Origin: Microbacterium horticulturae
Lineage (GTDB): Bacteria; Actinomycetota; Actinomycetes; Actinomycetales; Microbacteriaceae
Assembly: GCF_029094505.1 (NCBI RefSeq)
Contig: NZ_CP119108.1
Location: 1,240,001 to 1,304,000 of the forward strand
Length of the DNA: 64,000 nt
Direction of reading: 5' to 3'
The position numbers and the translations under genes are program-made. Positions 35,421-44,357 of this stretch are shown here, in pieces. Numbering within the stretch: the stretch's first letter is position 1; every line of letters begins with the position of its first letter. The notes beneath the pieces were generated by a model. That model searched no databases and was not told the DNA's origin. It worked only from the letters and a program-made list of their open reading frames with translations.

Positions 35421-36518
35421 ATGCGCACTGTCGGAGTAGAAGAAGAGCTGCTGCTCGTCGACGCCGAGACCGGGGTGCCACGCGGCGTTGCGGCCCAGGC
35501 GATCGCGAGCGCCGATGCGAGCGGCGCTCCCGACGAGGGAGCCCTCGAGCACGAGCTTCAGCAGCAGATGATCGAGACCGACACGGCCCCCACCGCAGAC
35601 ATGTCGGCGCTCGCCGAAGAGTTGCGGTCGTGGCGGCGTACGGCGATCGGCGCCGCGCGTCGGGCCGGCGTGAAGGTGATCGCGTCCGGCGCCTCGTTGC
35701 TGCCGGTCGAACCCCGCGTGGTGCCGCACTCCCGCTACCAGCGCATGGTCGAGCACTTCGGACTGACCACGAGCGAGGCGCTCACCTGCGCGTGCCACGT
35801 GCACGTGTCGATCGACTCGCACGAAGAGGGGGTGGCGGTGCTGGACCGGATCCGCGCCGTCACACCCCTGCTCATCGCGCTCAGCGGCAACTCGCCCTTC
35901 TGGCGGGGCCGCGACAGCGGCTACGCCAGCTACCGCTCGCAGGCGATGCTGCGCTGGCCGACCGCCGGCCCGCAAGACGTGTTCGGCACGGCGGACGCCT
36001 ACGACGACCTGGTGCAGGGGATGCTGCGCTCGGGCGTGATGCTCGACGAGGGCATGGTCTATTTCGACGCGCGCCTGTCGCATCGGTACCCGACCGTCGA
36101 GATCCGGGTCGCGGATGTCTGCGCCGATGTGCGCGACAGCGTGCTCATCGCAGCTCTGTGCCGCGCCATGGTCGAGACCGCGGCGCGGGACTGGCGGTCC
36201 GGCGGTCCGCCGGCCGCACCCGCGACATCCCTCATCCGGCTCGCCGCCTGGCAGGCCGGCCGGTACGGACTGTCGGAGAACCTCCTCGACCCCGATATGC
36301 GCCCGCGGCCGGCGCGAGAAGTGGTGGACGCCTTCCTCGGCTGGATCGAACCGGCGCTGCAGGCCTCCGGTGACCACGAGACCGTCGTCGCCGGCGTGGA
36401 GCGCCTGTTCGCGCGAGGCACCGGGGCAGACCGGCAGCGGGCCGTGTTCGAGAAGACCGGGCAGCTCAGCGACGTCGTGGCGTACCTGGCCCGGGTGACG
36501 GCCGAGCAGGAAGAATGA
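35421..36518 (+). CDS. Carboxylate-amine ligase, glutamate-cysteine ligase GCS2 family (YbdK-like)
   Basis: A 365-aa ATP-grasp-like GCS2 protein, start ATG 35421. MRTVGVEEELLLVDAETG is the family N-terminus with metal-binding glutamates, followed by CHVHVSID, LSGNSPFWRGRDSGYASYR and PTVEIRVADVC. Members join glutamate and cysteine or act as weak ligases. It overlaps the following FUSC-like gene by 4 bp (ATGA). Confidence 0.9.
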   Translation: MRTVGVEEELLLVDAETGVPRGVAAQAIASADASGAPDEGALEHELQQQMIETDTAPTADMSALAEELRSWRRTAIGAARRAGVKVIASGASLLPVEPRVVPHSRYQRMVEHFGLTTSEALTCACHVHVSIDSHEEGVAVLDRIRAVTPLLIALSGNSPFWRGRDSGYASYRSQAMLRWPTAGPQDVFGTADAYDDLVQGMLRSGVMLDEGMVYFDARLSHRYPTVEIRVADVCADVRDSVLIAALCRAMVETAARDWRSGGPPAAPATSLIRLAAWQAGRYGLSENLLDPDMRPRPAREVVDAFLGWIEPALQASGDHETVVAGVERLFARGTGADRQRAVFEKTGQLSDVVAYLARVTAEQEE

Positions 36519-37579
36519 GCCCGCGCACCGATCTGCGCGCGATGATCACCGGTCTTCGGCTGCTCCTCGGGCTCAAAGCGGCGGCCGCCGTGCTGGCGGC
36601 GTGGCTTCTGGGCGTGCTCCTGCCCGGCACGCTCGACGACTACGCCTATTACGCACCCCTCGGCGCGCTGCTGGGGGTCGCCCCGACGGTGTTCGCATCG
36701 ATCCGCAGCAGCGTCGAGATGGTGATCGGCATCGCGCTGGGCGTGCTCATCGGGTGGGGCCTCATCTCCATAGGGCTGCCCTGGTTCGTGCGTGCGCCGC
36801 TCGCCGCCGGCATCGGTGTCATCGTGGCCGGTGCGCGCATGCTCGGCGAGGGCCGCGCATACGTGGCGGTCGCCGGGCTGTTCGTCGTCATCCTGGGGGC
36901 CGACAATCCGGAGTCGTACGGCCTGTCGTACGTCGTGCAGTTCGGGCTGGGTCTGGCGGTCGGAACGATCGTGAACATCGTCTTCGTTCCGCCTCTGACG
37001 TTCGCCTCCGCACGGGCCCGCATCTCCAGGCTGCGCCACGACGTCGCCGATCGCATCGACGGGCTCGCCGACGTGATGATCGCCGAATGGCCGCCCGATC
37101 GCGACGACTGGCTCGACGACTCCCGGCAGCTGCGTATGGCCGTCGATGCGACGCGTGATCTCGTCGACGAAGCGCGGGAGAGCGGCAGAGCGAACCCCCG
37201 CACGCTCTGGCGCCGCGCCGATGCCCGCAATGACTACGCGGATGTCGAGGCGCTGCGACAGGTGGGCGCGCGCGTTGCGGACATCGTCGATGCCCTGAGC
37301 GGAGCCATCTGGGACCGCCCGGTCTCGGTGAAGATCCCTCCGGAGGCCGTCGATCCGCTGCACGACGCTTTCGCGGCGGTCGCCGACTACCTGCGGGCCT
37401 GGGACTCGGGCGAGCACCTCGACGAGGCACGCACCCGCTCGCGTGACGCGGGCCGCGTGGCACAGCAGGCCTTCGACCGGGCCGAGGCCGAATCGGGACT
37501 CGGCACCATCGTCTTCGCGCTGCGCACCATCCAGCAGAGCATCGACGCCCGGGTCGCGCCCGACGAAGCCGACGCGTAG
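36515..37579 (+). CDS. FUSC/aromatic acid exporter family membrane protein
   Basis: A 354-aa protein with about six membrane segments in residues 15-165 (LKAAAAVLAAWLLGVLLPG, YAPLGALLGVAPTVFASI, then VVQFGLGLAVGTIVNIVFVPP) and a long helical cytoplasmic tail. The pattern is that of one FUSC half. FUSC proteins export aromatic acids. Coupled to the carboxylate-amine ligase by an ATGA overlap. The substrate is unknown. Confidence 0.75.
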   Translation: MSPRTDLRAMITGLRLLLGLKAAAAVLAAWLLGVLLPGTLDDYAYYAPLGALLGVAPTVFASIRSSVEMVIGIALGVLIGWGLISIGLPWFVRAPLAAGIGVIVAGARMLGEGRAYVAVAGLFVVILGADNPESYGLSYVVQFGLGLAVGTIVNIVFVPPLTFASARARISRLRHDVADRIDGLADVMIAEWPPDRDDWLDDSRQLRMAVDATRDLVDEARESGRANPRTLWRRADARNDYADVEALRQVGARVADIVDALSGAIWDRPVSVKIPPEAVDPLHDAFAAVADYLRAWDSGEHLDEARTRSRDAGRVAQQAFDRAEAESGLGTIVFALRTIQQSIDARVAPDEADA

Positions 37580-37605
37580 TGGTCGGCGTCTGCGACACTG
37601 GCCGC

Positions 37606-38586
37606 ATGAGACTTCTCGTCCTCGGGGGCACGGGCTGGCTCGGCCGTGCCGTGGCGACGCTGGCCGCGGCATCCGGTCACGATGTCACATGCGTCGCCCG
37701 CGGCGGGAGCGCCCCGGCGGGCGCCGCGCTCGTGCGCGCCGACCGCGAGCTCGACGACGCCCTCGCACCGCTGGCGGCCCAGCGGTGGGATGCGGTGGTG
37801 GATGTCGCGACCCAGCCCGTCCACGTGCGCCGCGCGGTGCGCGACCTCGCCCCGGTCGCCGCGAGATACGTGTACGTCTCGTCGGTGAGCGCCTACGCCG
37901 ATCAGACTGCGGGCATCGCGGACGAGTCCGCGCCGCTGTTCGCACCGCTCGCCGCCGACGCCATGCGCACGATGGATGACTTCGGGCCCGCCAAGGCCGC
38001 CTGCGAGCAACTTGTTCGCACGGCATTCCCCGCGCAGCGCCACGCGATCGTGCGACCCGGGCTCATCGGCGGCCCCGGCGATCGGACGGGGCGCACGACG
38101 TACTGGCCGCGCCGGTTCGCGCGCCCGTCGAATCCGCGCGGGAGGGTGCTGGTGCCGGATGCCGCGGACCTGCCGACCGCGATCGTCGACGTGCGCGATC
38201 TCGCCGCGTTCGTGCTCGCGCTGGCCGCCGGAGCGGGCTATGGCGCGTTCAACGCGCTCGGCGAGCCGGTGCCGCTCAGCGAGCATCTGGCGCTCGCCCA
38301 CACGGTCGCGGGCGGCCGGGTCGTGCCCACGCCGGTGGCGGAGGAGTGGCTGCTCGCACGAGAGGTGGGGCAGTGGATGGGTCCGCGGTCCCTGCCGCTG
38401 TGGATCGCCGACCGCGATCAGGCGCGGAGCCTGGCGACGCGCGTGACCGACCGCGCCCGGCGAGCAGGCCTCATGCTGCGCCCGCTCGCCGATACCCTGG
38501 CCGACGTGCTCGCCGAACCGGGCCCGGTCGTCCAGGGCGCGGGGCTGACCGACGACGAGGAGCGCGAGCTGCTCGCCGAGCGGTGA
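37606..38586 (+). CDS. NAD-dependent epimerase/dehydratase-like protein (extended SDR)
   Basis: A 326-aa Rossmann-fold protein from ATG 37606. LVLGGTGWLGRAV is the GxxGxxG cofactor motif; YVYVSSVSAYAD is the Ser strand, but the YxxxK dyad of typical SDRs is replaced by DFGPAKAACEQL, so Tyr is missing where it is expected (F-G-P-A-K). It belongs to the atypical group that may reduce, bind or isomerise isoflavone/mRNA-like ligands. Function unknown. Confidence 0.8.
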   Translation: MRLLVLGGTGWLGRAVATLAAASGHDVTCVARGGSAPAGAALVRADRELDDALAPLAAQRWDAVVDVATQPVHVRRAVRDLAPVAARYVYVSSVSAYADQTAGIADESAPLFAPLAADAMRTMDDFGPAKAACEQLVRTAFPAQRHAIVRPGLIGGPGDRTGRTTYWPRRFARPSNPRGRVLVPDAADLPTAIVDVRDLAAFVLALAAGAGYGAFNALGEPVPLSEHLALAHTVAGGRVVPTPVAEEWLLAREVGQWMGPRSLPLWIADRDQARSLATRVTDRARRAGLMLRPLADTLADVLAEPGPVVQGAGLTDDEERELLAER

Positions 38587-38623
38587 GCTTGCGGGTGTCT
38601 GCGGATGCGCCCACGATGGAGAA

Positions 38624-39514
38624 ATGGGCAGCACACGACGCACCGGGCGCTGGGCGATGGTGGCCGCGGTCGCCGTGCTGCTGGCTGCCGGCGGAGCCGT
38701 GCTCATGACCCGCTTGTCTGCACCGGCGGCCCGCACTCCCGCGTCGGCCGCCCCGACGATGACGGCGCCGTCGCCGTCCGCGTCGCCGACCCCAACGCCC
38801 ACGCGGACCCCCGCGCCGACCTACGATCTCGCGGGGGTGCCCAAGGTCGATGTGTTCGCGTTGATCCCCGCTCTGCACACCGACGCGCATCCCTCTCAGA
38901 AGCTGAGCGGCGAGGTCGTGCGGCCGAAGGCCGATCGGGCACCGGTGTTCGCATCCCCGGGCGGTGAACCGGTCGCGTATCTGCCGCACACCGACCCGTA
39001 CGGCGGTACGACGGTGCCTGTCGTGGAACGCCGCGACGGATGGGTGAAGGTCCTGCTGGTGGGGCGCGCGCACGTTCCCTCGCACGGCGACGCCGGGCAA
39101 CTGACCGGATGGCTCCGTGCCGATGACGTGACCACACGTACTCTTCCCGCGCAGGTCGAGGTGGACATCTCGAAGCACCGGATCGACATAGTGCGGGGCG
39201 ACGACCGCGAACGCATCGCCGGAGACTTCGCCTGGGGGCGAGAAGAGACCCCGACGCCGCACGGCCGCGCCTTCATCATGATGGTGCGCGCGGCACCGAG
39301 CCTCGCTTATACGCGCGGGCGTCCGGTCGTGTATCTGTCGGTGCAGTCGCCGGCGCTGGACGGCTTCGGGGGAGCGGATGTCGCGGTCACAGCGTTCCAC
39401 TACCACGACGCCCACTCCGGGGCCATCTCGAACGGTTGCCTGCGGCTGGGCGCATCAGCGATCACGGCACTGGCCGCCTTGCCCCCGGGCACACCCGTGA
39501 CCATCCGTCCGTGA
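38624..39514 (+). CDS. L,D-transpeptidase-like (YkuD) secreted protein
   Basis: A 296-aa protein with an N-terminal membrane segment (MVAAVAVLLAAGGAVLM), a Ser/Thr/Pro-rich linker (about 35-66) and a C-terminal YkuD domain with the catalytic signature HYHDAHSGAISNGCLRL (H...S-x-GC-x-R). The middle region (RAPVFASPGGEPVAYLP) resembles an SH3-like domain. It should cross-link peptidoglycan 3-3 or attach wall polymers outside the membrane. No lipobox Cys is seen. Confidence 0.88.
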   Translation: MGSTRRTGRWAMVAAVAVLLAAGGAVLMTRLSAPAARTPASAAPTMTAPSPSASPTPTPTRTPAPTYDLAGVPKVDVFALIPALHTDAHPSQKLSGEVVRPKADRAPVFASPGGEPVAYLPHTDPYGGTTVPVVERRDGWVKVLLVGRAHVPSHGDAGQLTGWLRADDVTTRTLPAQVEVDISKHRIDIVRGDDRERIAGDFAWGREETPTPHGRAFIMMVRAAPSLAYTRGRPVVYLSVQSPALDGFGGADVAVTAFHYHDAHSGAISNGCLRLGASAITALAALPPGTPVTIRP

Positions 39515-39534
39515 ACGTCCCGTAGGGTGGTGCG

Positions 39535-40989
39535 GTGACCGAGGCGCGCGATGAGCAGTACATCCCCGACCCGCGTCGCTGGCAGGTGCTCGCGGTCCTC
39601 GTGGTCGTCCTGTTCATGTCACTCATGAGCGTGAGCAGCATCAACGTCGCCCTGCCGACGATCCAGCAGAGTCTGCACGCGACGCAGTCCGAGCTGCAGT
39701 GGGTCCTCTCTGGCTATGCGCTGACGTTCGGCATCGGGCTGGTCGCCGCCGGCCGTGCCGGTGACATCTACGGCCGAGGGCCGCTGTTCATCGCCGGCAC
39801 CGCGATCTTCACCGCGTGCTCGATCTGGGCGGGGCTGGCCACCGACCCGCTGCACCTGAACATCGCGCGCGCGGTCATGGGCATCGGCTCGGGGCTGATC
39901 AGCCCGCAGGCGGTCGGCATGATCCAGCAGTACTTCCGCGGTGCCGAGCGCGGGCGCGCGTTCGGCATCTTCGGCAGTGTGGTCGGTGTCTCCGTGTCGA
40001 TCGGGCCGCTGCTGGGCGGGCTGCTCATCCAGGCGGGCGGAGGGGATGCCGGGTGGCGCTTGATCTTCTTCGTGAACGTGCCCATCGGCATCCTCGCGAT
40101 CATCGCCGCGTTCATCTGGATTCCCAAACCGCTGCTGAACCGCAATCGCGAGAAGGCGCAGGGTGAGCTGGAACCGGCGCGCGACCTCGATCCGATCGGC
40201 TCGGCGCTGTTGGGCCTGGCCGTGCTGGCCGTCATGTTCCCGTTCCTCGAGACGGGTGCGACGCCGCTGGTGTGGATGGCGCTGCCCCTCGGCGTCGTGC
40301 TGCTGCTCGTGTGGATCTGGTGGGAGAACCGCTACAAAGACGGCGGCCGCGCCCCCATGGTCGATCTGCACATCTTCCGCGTCACGAGCTTTGCGAACGG
40401 CACGCTGCTGGTCAGCCTGTACTTCCTCGGTGTGACGAGCGTGTGGGTCATCGTCACGCTGTACATGCAAGAGGGGCTGGGGCACTCGGCGCTCGAGGCC
40501 GGCTTCGTGAGCCTGCCCAGCTCGGTGCTCTCGGCGTTCGCCGCGCTCTGGGCCGGTCGCAGTGTGGCCCGCCTCGGCCGCAAGGTCGTCATCGGGGGTC
40601 TGTTCAGTGCGGTGCTGGGCCTGGTGCTGAGCGTGCTCGTCGTGTGGCTGCACGCCCAGGACCTGGTGAGCGAGTGGTGGCTGCTGCTGAGTCTGTCGTT
40701 CATCGGCATCGCGCAGGGCGCCGTCATCAGTCCCAACCAGGCGCTCACCCTCGCTGAAGTGCCACTGCAGTACGCGGGCAGTTCGGGCGGCATCATGCAG
40801 ACGGGTCAGCGCGTCGGCACCTCGATGGGCATCGCGATCATCACGGCGGTCGTGTACGCGGTGCTGGCGGTCACCACGTGGGCGGGCGCGTTCATCGTCG
40901 GCTTCCTCGTGATCGTCGTCGTGGTCCTGCTCTCTCTCGGCGTCGCGTTCCGCGACCTGCGCCAGCGGCACGGGAACGCCTGGCTGTGA
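39535..40989 (+). CDS. DHA2-family MFS drug:H+ antiporter (EmrB/QacA-like)
   Basis: A 484-aa protein with 14 predicted membrane segments. SSINVALPTIQQSLHATQSELQW at the first loop (start of TM1), GRAGDIYGRGPLFIAG (motif A) and GSVVGVSVSIGPLLGGLL (motif C, antiporter) define the DHA2 group. A proton-driven exporter of cationic or amphiphilic drugs. GTG start overlapping nothing; the stop overlaps the lipoate-ligase-like gene (GTGA). Confidence 0.9.
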   Translation: MTEARDEQYIPDPRRWQVLAVLVVVLFMSLMSVSSINVALPTIQQSLHATQSELQWVLSGYALTFGIGLVAAGRAGDIYGRGPLFIAGTAIFTACSIWAGLATDPLHLNIARAVMGIGSGLISPQAVGMIQQYFRGAERGRAFGIFGSVVGVSVSIGPLLGGLLIQAGGGDAGWRLIFFVNVPIGILAIIAAFIWIPKPLLNRNREKAQGELEPARDLDPIGSALLGLAVLAVMFPFLETGATPLVWMALPLGVVLLLVWIWWENRYKDGGRAPMVDLHIFRVTSFANGTLLVSLYFLGVTSVWVIVTLYMQEGLGHSALEAGFVSLPSSVLSAFAALWAGRSVARLGRKVVIGGLFSAVLGLVLSVLVVWLHAQDLVSEWWLLLSLSFIGIAQGAVISPNQALTLAEVPLQYAGSSGGIMQTGQRVGTSMGIAIITAVVYAVLAVTTWAGAFIVGFLVIVVVVLLSLGVAFRDLRQRHGNAWL

Positions 40990-41672
40990 CATCCACCCTC
41001 GTCCTGCGTGGTGAGAAGGCGCGGGATGCCGCGGCCGACCTCGAGCTGTCTGTCGAGCTCTTGCGCGCCGTCGCCGTCGGAACCATGCGCGACGACCGTG
41101 TCGTGCGCGTGTACGCGCCGCTGCCGACCGTGGCGATGAGCAGGCGGGAGAGCCGGATGCCCGGGTTCGACCTCGCTTCGCAGGCCGCCGCCGACCGGGG
41201 CTTCACACCGGTGATCCGGCCGACCGGCGGCCGCGCGGTCGCCTACGATTCCTCGTGCCTCGTGTTCGACGTCATCGAGCGGGAACCGGAGCTGGCCGAT
41301 CAGCGGGCATTCTTCCTCCGCGTCGGCGAAGCGCTGGTGGCTGCCATGCACCGGCTGGGCGCCGATGCCCGTGTCGGCGAGGTGCCGGGGGAGTACTGCC
41401 CCGGCGAGTTCAGTGTCAACGCGCGGGGCGCCGTCAAGCTCATCGGCACCTCGCAGCGGGCCGTGCGCGGGGCGCGCCTGCTGTCGGGCATGGTCGCCCT
41501 CGGTAGCGTCGCGCACCTGGTCGACGTGCTGGTCGCGGTGAATGCGGCTCTCGGATTGGAATGGGATGCCGCGACCTTCGGCACTCTGCGCGACGAGGTG
41601 CCGGCCGCGGCATCCCCTCTCGATCGCGCCGCCGTCGAAGACGCCTTGATCGGTGCGCTCGGCCAGATGTGA
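40986..41672 (+). CDS. Lipoate-protein ligase A family protein (BPL/LplA fold)
   Basis: A 228-aa protein. RRESRMPGFDLA and TPVIRPTGGRAVAYDSSCLVF carry the GGR-AV-x-H-like motif (Y replaces the usual H), then EYCPGEFSVNARGAVKLIGTSQRAV has the lysine and substrate loop. The family transfers lipoate or octanoate to E2/H proteins or ligates biotin. It is shorter than full LplA, so it may be a catalytic-domain-only ligase or octanoyl transferase. Confidence 0.85.
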   Translation: MTSTLVLRGEKARDAAADLELSVELLRAVAVGTMRDDRVVRVYAPLPTVAMSRRESRMPGFDLASQAAADRGFTPVIRPTGGRAVAYDSSCLVFDVIEREPELADQRAFFLRVGEALVAAMHRLGADARVGEVPGEYCPGEFSVNARGAVKLIGTSQRAVRGARLLSGMVALGSVAHLVDVLVAVNAALGLEWDAATFGTLRDEVPAAASPLDRAAVEDALIGALGQM

Positions 41673-41678
41673 TGGCGG

Positions 41679-42539
41679 CTAGCCGGTGTGTCCGCGAACA
41701 CAGGCGGTGAGGGTGAAGGACTCCGTGCCGCGAATGGAGTCGGCCAACCCGCTCGTCAGTCGATACTTCGTGGGTACGCGGCCGTCGTCGAGCGCCGTGG
41801 CGTTGTAGTTGTATCCCTGCGATGGGTCGGGCGACCACGCTATGCCGTCTGGCGTCACACCGGCATCTGCCAGCAGCGCGAGAGGCTCGGACAGGTCGAG
41901 TGTCGTCTCCCAGCCGAAGTAGAAGGGGTACGTGTCGAGGTCCTGCTTGCCCGTGAAGGTCACGTCGAGACACGCCTCGGGGGCGCCCCACGACGTGCCG
42001 TGTTCGACGGAGACGTCGTACCAGGACGAGTCGCCAGGCGGTCGGATGAGCGGATTGTCGATGCAGATGCCGACGCTGCGGGGCTGCCCCGCGACGACGG
42101 TCTCCTGCCCGCTTTCGCCCACCAGGAGTGCCTGCGAATCGTCGTCTGGGTCCGCGACGACCTTCGCGGGCCACATTCCGCGCAGCTTTGTGTAGCTCGC
42201 GTCGCCCTGCATGGTGGCGCCGGCGTACGGTGCTCGGGTCATGTCGATGATGACCGACCAGGTCACTGGTTCGCTCGATTCGGTGGAGACGGTGAAGGTG
42301 CTGCAGAAGCCCCAGCTGTTCTCGTCGGGCACATTCCAATCCGGTATGCCGATGATCGTCTCATCGCCCGGCGTGAGCGGGCCGATGGGCGTCGGGTCGG
42401 TTGATCCCGCCGCCGTGGCCTGCACCGTGACGTAGCTGGAATCGGTCCATGCGGCGTCGGTGGCCAGGAAGCTTCCGGCAGTGAGGACCGCCGTGACCAC
42501 CGACACCGCGAGGGCGATGACGCGACGCGCGATCATCAT
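41679..42539 (-). CDS. SipW-dependent-type secreted protein
   Basis: A 286-aa exported protein. The N-terminus MMIARRVIALAVSVVTAVL ends in ATDAAWTDSSYV, the A-x-x-A-A-W-T-D pattern of SipW-type (TasA/CalY-like) signal peptides. The mature part is beta-rich with several Cys (GFCSTF, GICIDN, ACLDVTF, LTACVRG), so disulfides are likely. Its start overlaps the stop of the signal peptidase gene, indicating one operon. No known adhesin domain. The convergent ligase gene ends 6 bp away. Confidence 0.8.
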   Translation of the reverse strand: MMIARRVIALAVSVVTAVLTAGSFLATDAAWTDSSYVTVQATAAGSTDPTPIGPLTPGDETIIGIPDWNVPDENSWGFCSTFTVSTESSEPVTWSVIIDMTRAPYAGATMQGDASYTKLRGMWPAKVVADPDDDSQALLVGESGQETVVAGQPRSVGICIDNPLIRPPGDSSWYDVSVEHGTSWGAPEACLDVTFTGKQDLDTYPFYFGWETTLDLSEPLALLADAGVTPDGIAWSPDPSQGYNYNATALDDGRVPTKYRLTSGLADSIRGTESFTLTACVRGHTG

Positions 42540-43105
42540 CGGGCCGCCGCCGCGGGCTGCCGGCGTGTTTCGGTGGCACGAGCGGACTTCTCGTCGTCGC
42601 GCGCAGACCGGGGAATCAGGGCGAGCATGACCAGCCCGGCCATGCCTGCGGCGAGGGGGATGGCGACGCTGGGCCGCATGAGCGACGTCACGACGGCGCC
42701 CGCGCCGGGGATCGTGATGATGGGCTGCCACACGGTCTCGTCCGCGGGCACGATATACGGATCGGGGTCTGCGACGCGGTTGGCGTCGCCCTTCATCTCG
42801 ACCGTGACGGTGTCGCCGCTGGTGGACACCGATATCACGCGGTGGCTCACCAGCACGCCGGTCTGCGGGTTGGGCAACGACGTGACCTCGCCGACGGCCA
42901 GGTCAGTGGCCGACGTGGGGGTGGCCAGCAGCAGATCGCCCCTCACGAACGCCGGTGTCATCGACCCCGACGCGACGACGAGCGGCTGCACGAGGCCGGC
43001 CGCGTGCGCGACCCACAGGCCGCCGCATAGGACGCCTGCGATCGCCAGCAGCCACAGCGCGAGCGCGCCGATCCGCCGTAGAACGCTCATGATGCCCTCA
43101 GCCAT
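42536..43105 (-). CDS. sipW: ER-type signal peptidase I (SipW-like)
   Basis: A 189-aa protein with TM segments at about 15-40 and 150-172. The catalytic Ser is in VVASGSMTPAFVRGD; the second dyad residue is His in VSHRVISV, as in archaeal/ER-type SipW enzymes rather than Lys. Start ATG at 43105 follows a G-rich ribosome binding site; ATG at 43090 is an alternative. It processes the two TasA-like substrates that flank it, as sipW-tasA does in Bacillus. Confidence 0.9.
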   Translation of the reverse strand: MAEGIMSVLRRIGALALWLLAIAGVLCGGLWVAHAAGLVQPLVVASGSMTPAFVRGDLLLATPTSATDLAVGEVTSLPNPQTGVLVSHRVISVSTSGDTVTVEMKGDANRVADPDPYIVPADETVWQPIITIPGAGAVVTSLMRPSVAIPLAAGMAGLVMLALIPRSARDDEKSARATETRRQPAAAAR

Positions 43106-43133
43106 GTCGATTCCCCCCGCGTCGGTCAGCGGA

Positions 43134-43670
43134 TTACTCGGCGATGGTCTCGGTGCTGGCCGAGACCTGCAAGACGTACGCGCCGGTGGCGCCGGCCAGT
43201 GTCTGCGGGATGTCACCCGGGGTGAGGGTCACCGTCACCGGGGTGATGTCACCCGCGGCCAACTCGGGAGTGTTGATGCTCTCGTCGATTGTCGTGGTGG
43301 CGTCGGCGGCGGTGAACAGTTCGCCGGTGGGGGTGCCCTCGGCGGTGAGCGTGACGGGGACCGATGAGGCGTTCTTGATGTACACCGTGGTCGTCAGCGG
43401 GGCTTCGCCCGGCAGCAGTTCGCCGAACTGCGACGTCTGGAGCGGAATCTCCAGCGCGCCGTCCTGCGTCTGGTATTCGTCCCAGTCGCCGTCGGGCGAC
43501 AGAGACGCTTGCAGGTTGAAGGTCGCGACGTCCGCGTCGGCGGCGAACCAGACCTGGTCGGTCCAGGCTGCCGTCGTGACGGCTGCCCCGATGCCGAGGA
43601 ATGCGAGAGCGCCTGCCGCGATGCGGAGGGTGTTGTTGCGCCGCTTCTTCTGATCACTGGTGGTGTTCAT
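43134..43670 (-). CDS. TasA/CalY-like SipW-dependent secreted protein
   Basis: A 178-aa protein. KKRRNNTLRIAAGALAFLG ... VTTAAWTDQVWF is the basic, hydrophobic and AAWTD cleavage pattern of SipW-type substrates. The mature part begins ADADVATFNLQASLSPDG and runs in beta-strand alternation like the TasA-type subunits that form biofilm fibres. First gene of the operon with sipW and the second substrate. AAGGAC upstream of the ATG. Confidence 0.85.
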   Translation of the reverse strand: MNTTSDQKKRRNNTLRIAAGALAFLGIGAAVTTAAWTDQVWFAADADVATFNLQASLSPDGDWDEYQTQDGALEIPLQTSQFGELLPGEAPLTTTVYIKNASSVPVTLTAEGTPTGELFTAADATTTIDESINTPELAAGDITPVTVTLTPGDIPQTLAGATGAYVLQVSASTETIAE

Positions 43671-43691
43671 TCTGTCCTTCTTCAGTTCTCG

Positions 43692-43765
43692 TGGAGCTCT
43701 TATGGAGCTCTTGTGGATTGCACTTGTGTGCGCGAGACCCAGTGTAGGACTGTGGTCAGACCACA
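43692..43765. promoter_or_regulatory. TasA-operon control region: GntR-type dyad and AGAGCTCC repeats
   Basis: TGTGGTC at 43751-43757 and GACCACA at 43759-43765 are perfect inverted repeats with a single A between, close to the TGGTNNNACCA pattern of FadR/VanR-type GntR sites. Between it and the ATG, TGGAGCTCTT occurs at 43692-43701 and 43703-43712, 11 bp apart. On the gene strand TACACT could be a -10 just after the dyad, which would put a bound repressor inside the promoter. Confidence 0.5.
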
Positions 43766-43862
43766 CGAAAGAGCGCGCGACAGTTTTCCCAGAGAATTTC
43801 CAGTGAACGGATTCAACCCACAATTCGTGGGTGTCATCGACCGCGAGGCGCCGCGCGGGCGT

Positions 43863-44357
43863 TCAGAGCGCGTGCGAGATCAGCTCGTATGCGGCCTCGT
43901 CGAAGCCCACGAGACGCACCTCCGCCACGCCGGTGTCGGCGGCTCTGATGGTGTCGACGGCGGCGGCCACGGCATCCCGTTTCGGCCATCCGTACACGCC
44001 GGCGCTGATCAGCGGAAAGGCGAGGGATGCTGCGCCCAGCTCGTCGGCGACCTCGAGGCTGCGCCGGTAGCACGAGACGAGCAGGGAGCGGTCGCGCTGC
44101 CCGGCGGTGAAGTTCGGGCCGACGGTGTGGATGAGCCAGCGTGCGGGCAGGTCGCCGGCCGTGGTCCATCCGGCGTCGCCGGTGGCGAGTCCCGCGGGAA
44201 AGCGGGCGATGCAGTCGCGGAGAACGGCCGGCCCTCCGACGCGATGGATGGCGCCGTCGACCCCGCCGCCGCCGCGCATGGCGTTGTTGGCCGCGTTGAC
44301 GACGGCGTCGACCTCTCGGGCGGTGATGTCGCCCTGCACGGCGATGAGCTCAGGCAT
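43863..44357 (-). CDS. Macro domain protein (O-acetyl-ADP-ribose deacetylase-like)
   Basis: A 164-aa single macro domain. GDITAREVDAVVNAAN, RGGGGVDGAIHRVGG and PLISAGVYGWPKRDA are the ADP-ribose-binding motifs of MacroD-type hydrolases. It should remove ADP-ribose from acetyl esters or proteins. It overlaps the DUF488 gene upstream by 8 bp, a pair that occurs in other bacteria. Confidence 0.92.
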   Translation of the reverse strand: MPELIAVQGDITAREVDAVVNAANNAMRGGGGVDGAIHRVGGPAVLRDCIARFPAGLATGDAGWTTAGDLPARWLIHTVGPNFTAGQRDRSLLVSCYRRSLEVADELGAASLAFPLISAGVYGWPKRDAVAAAVDTIRAADTGVAEVRLVGFDEAAYELISHAL

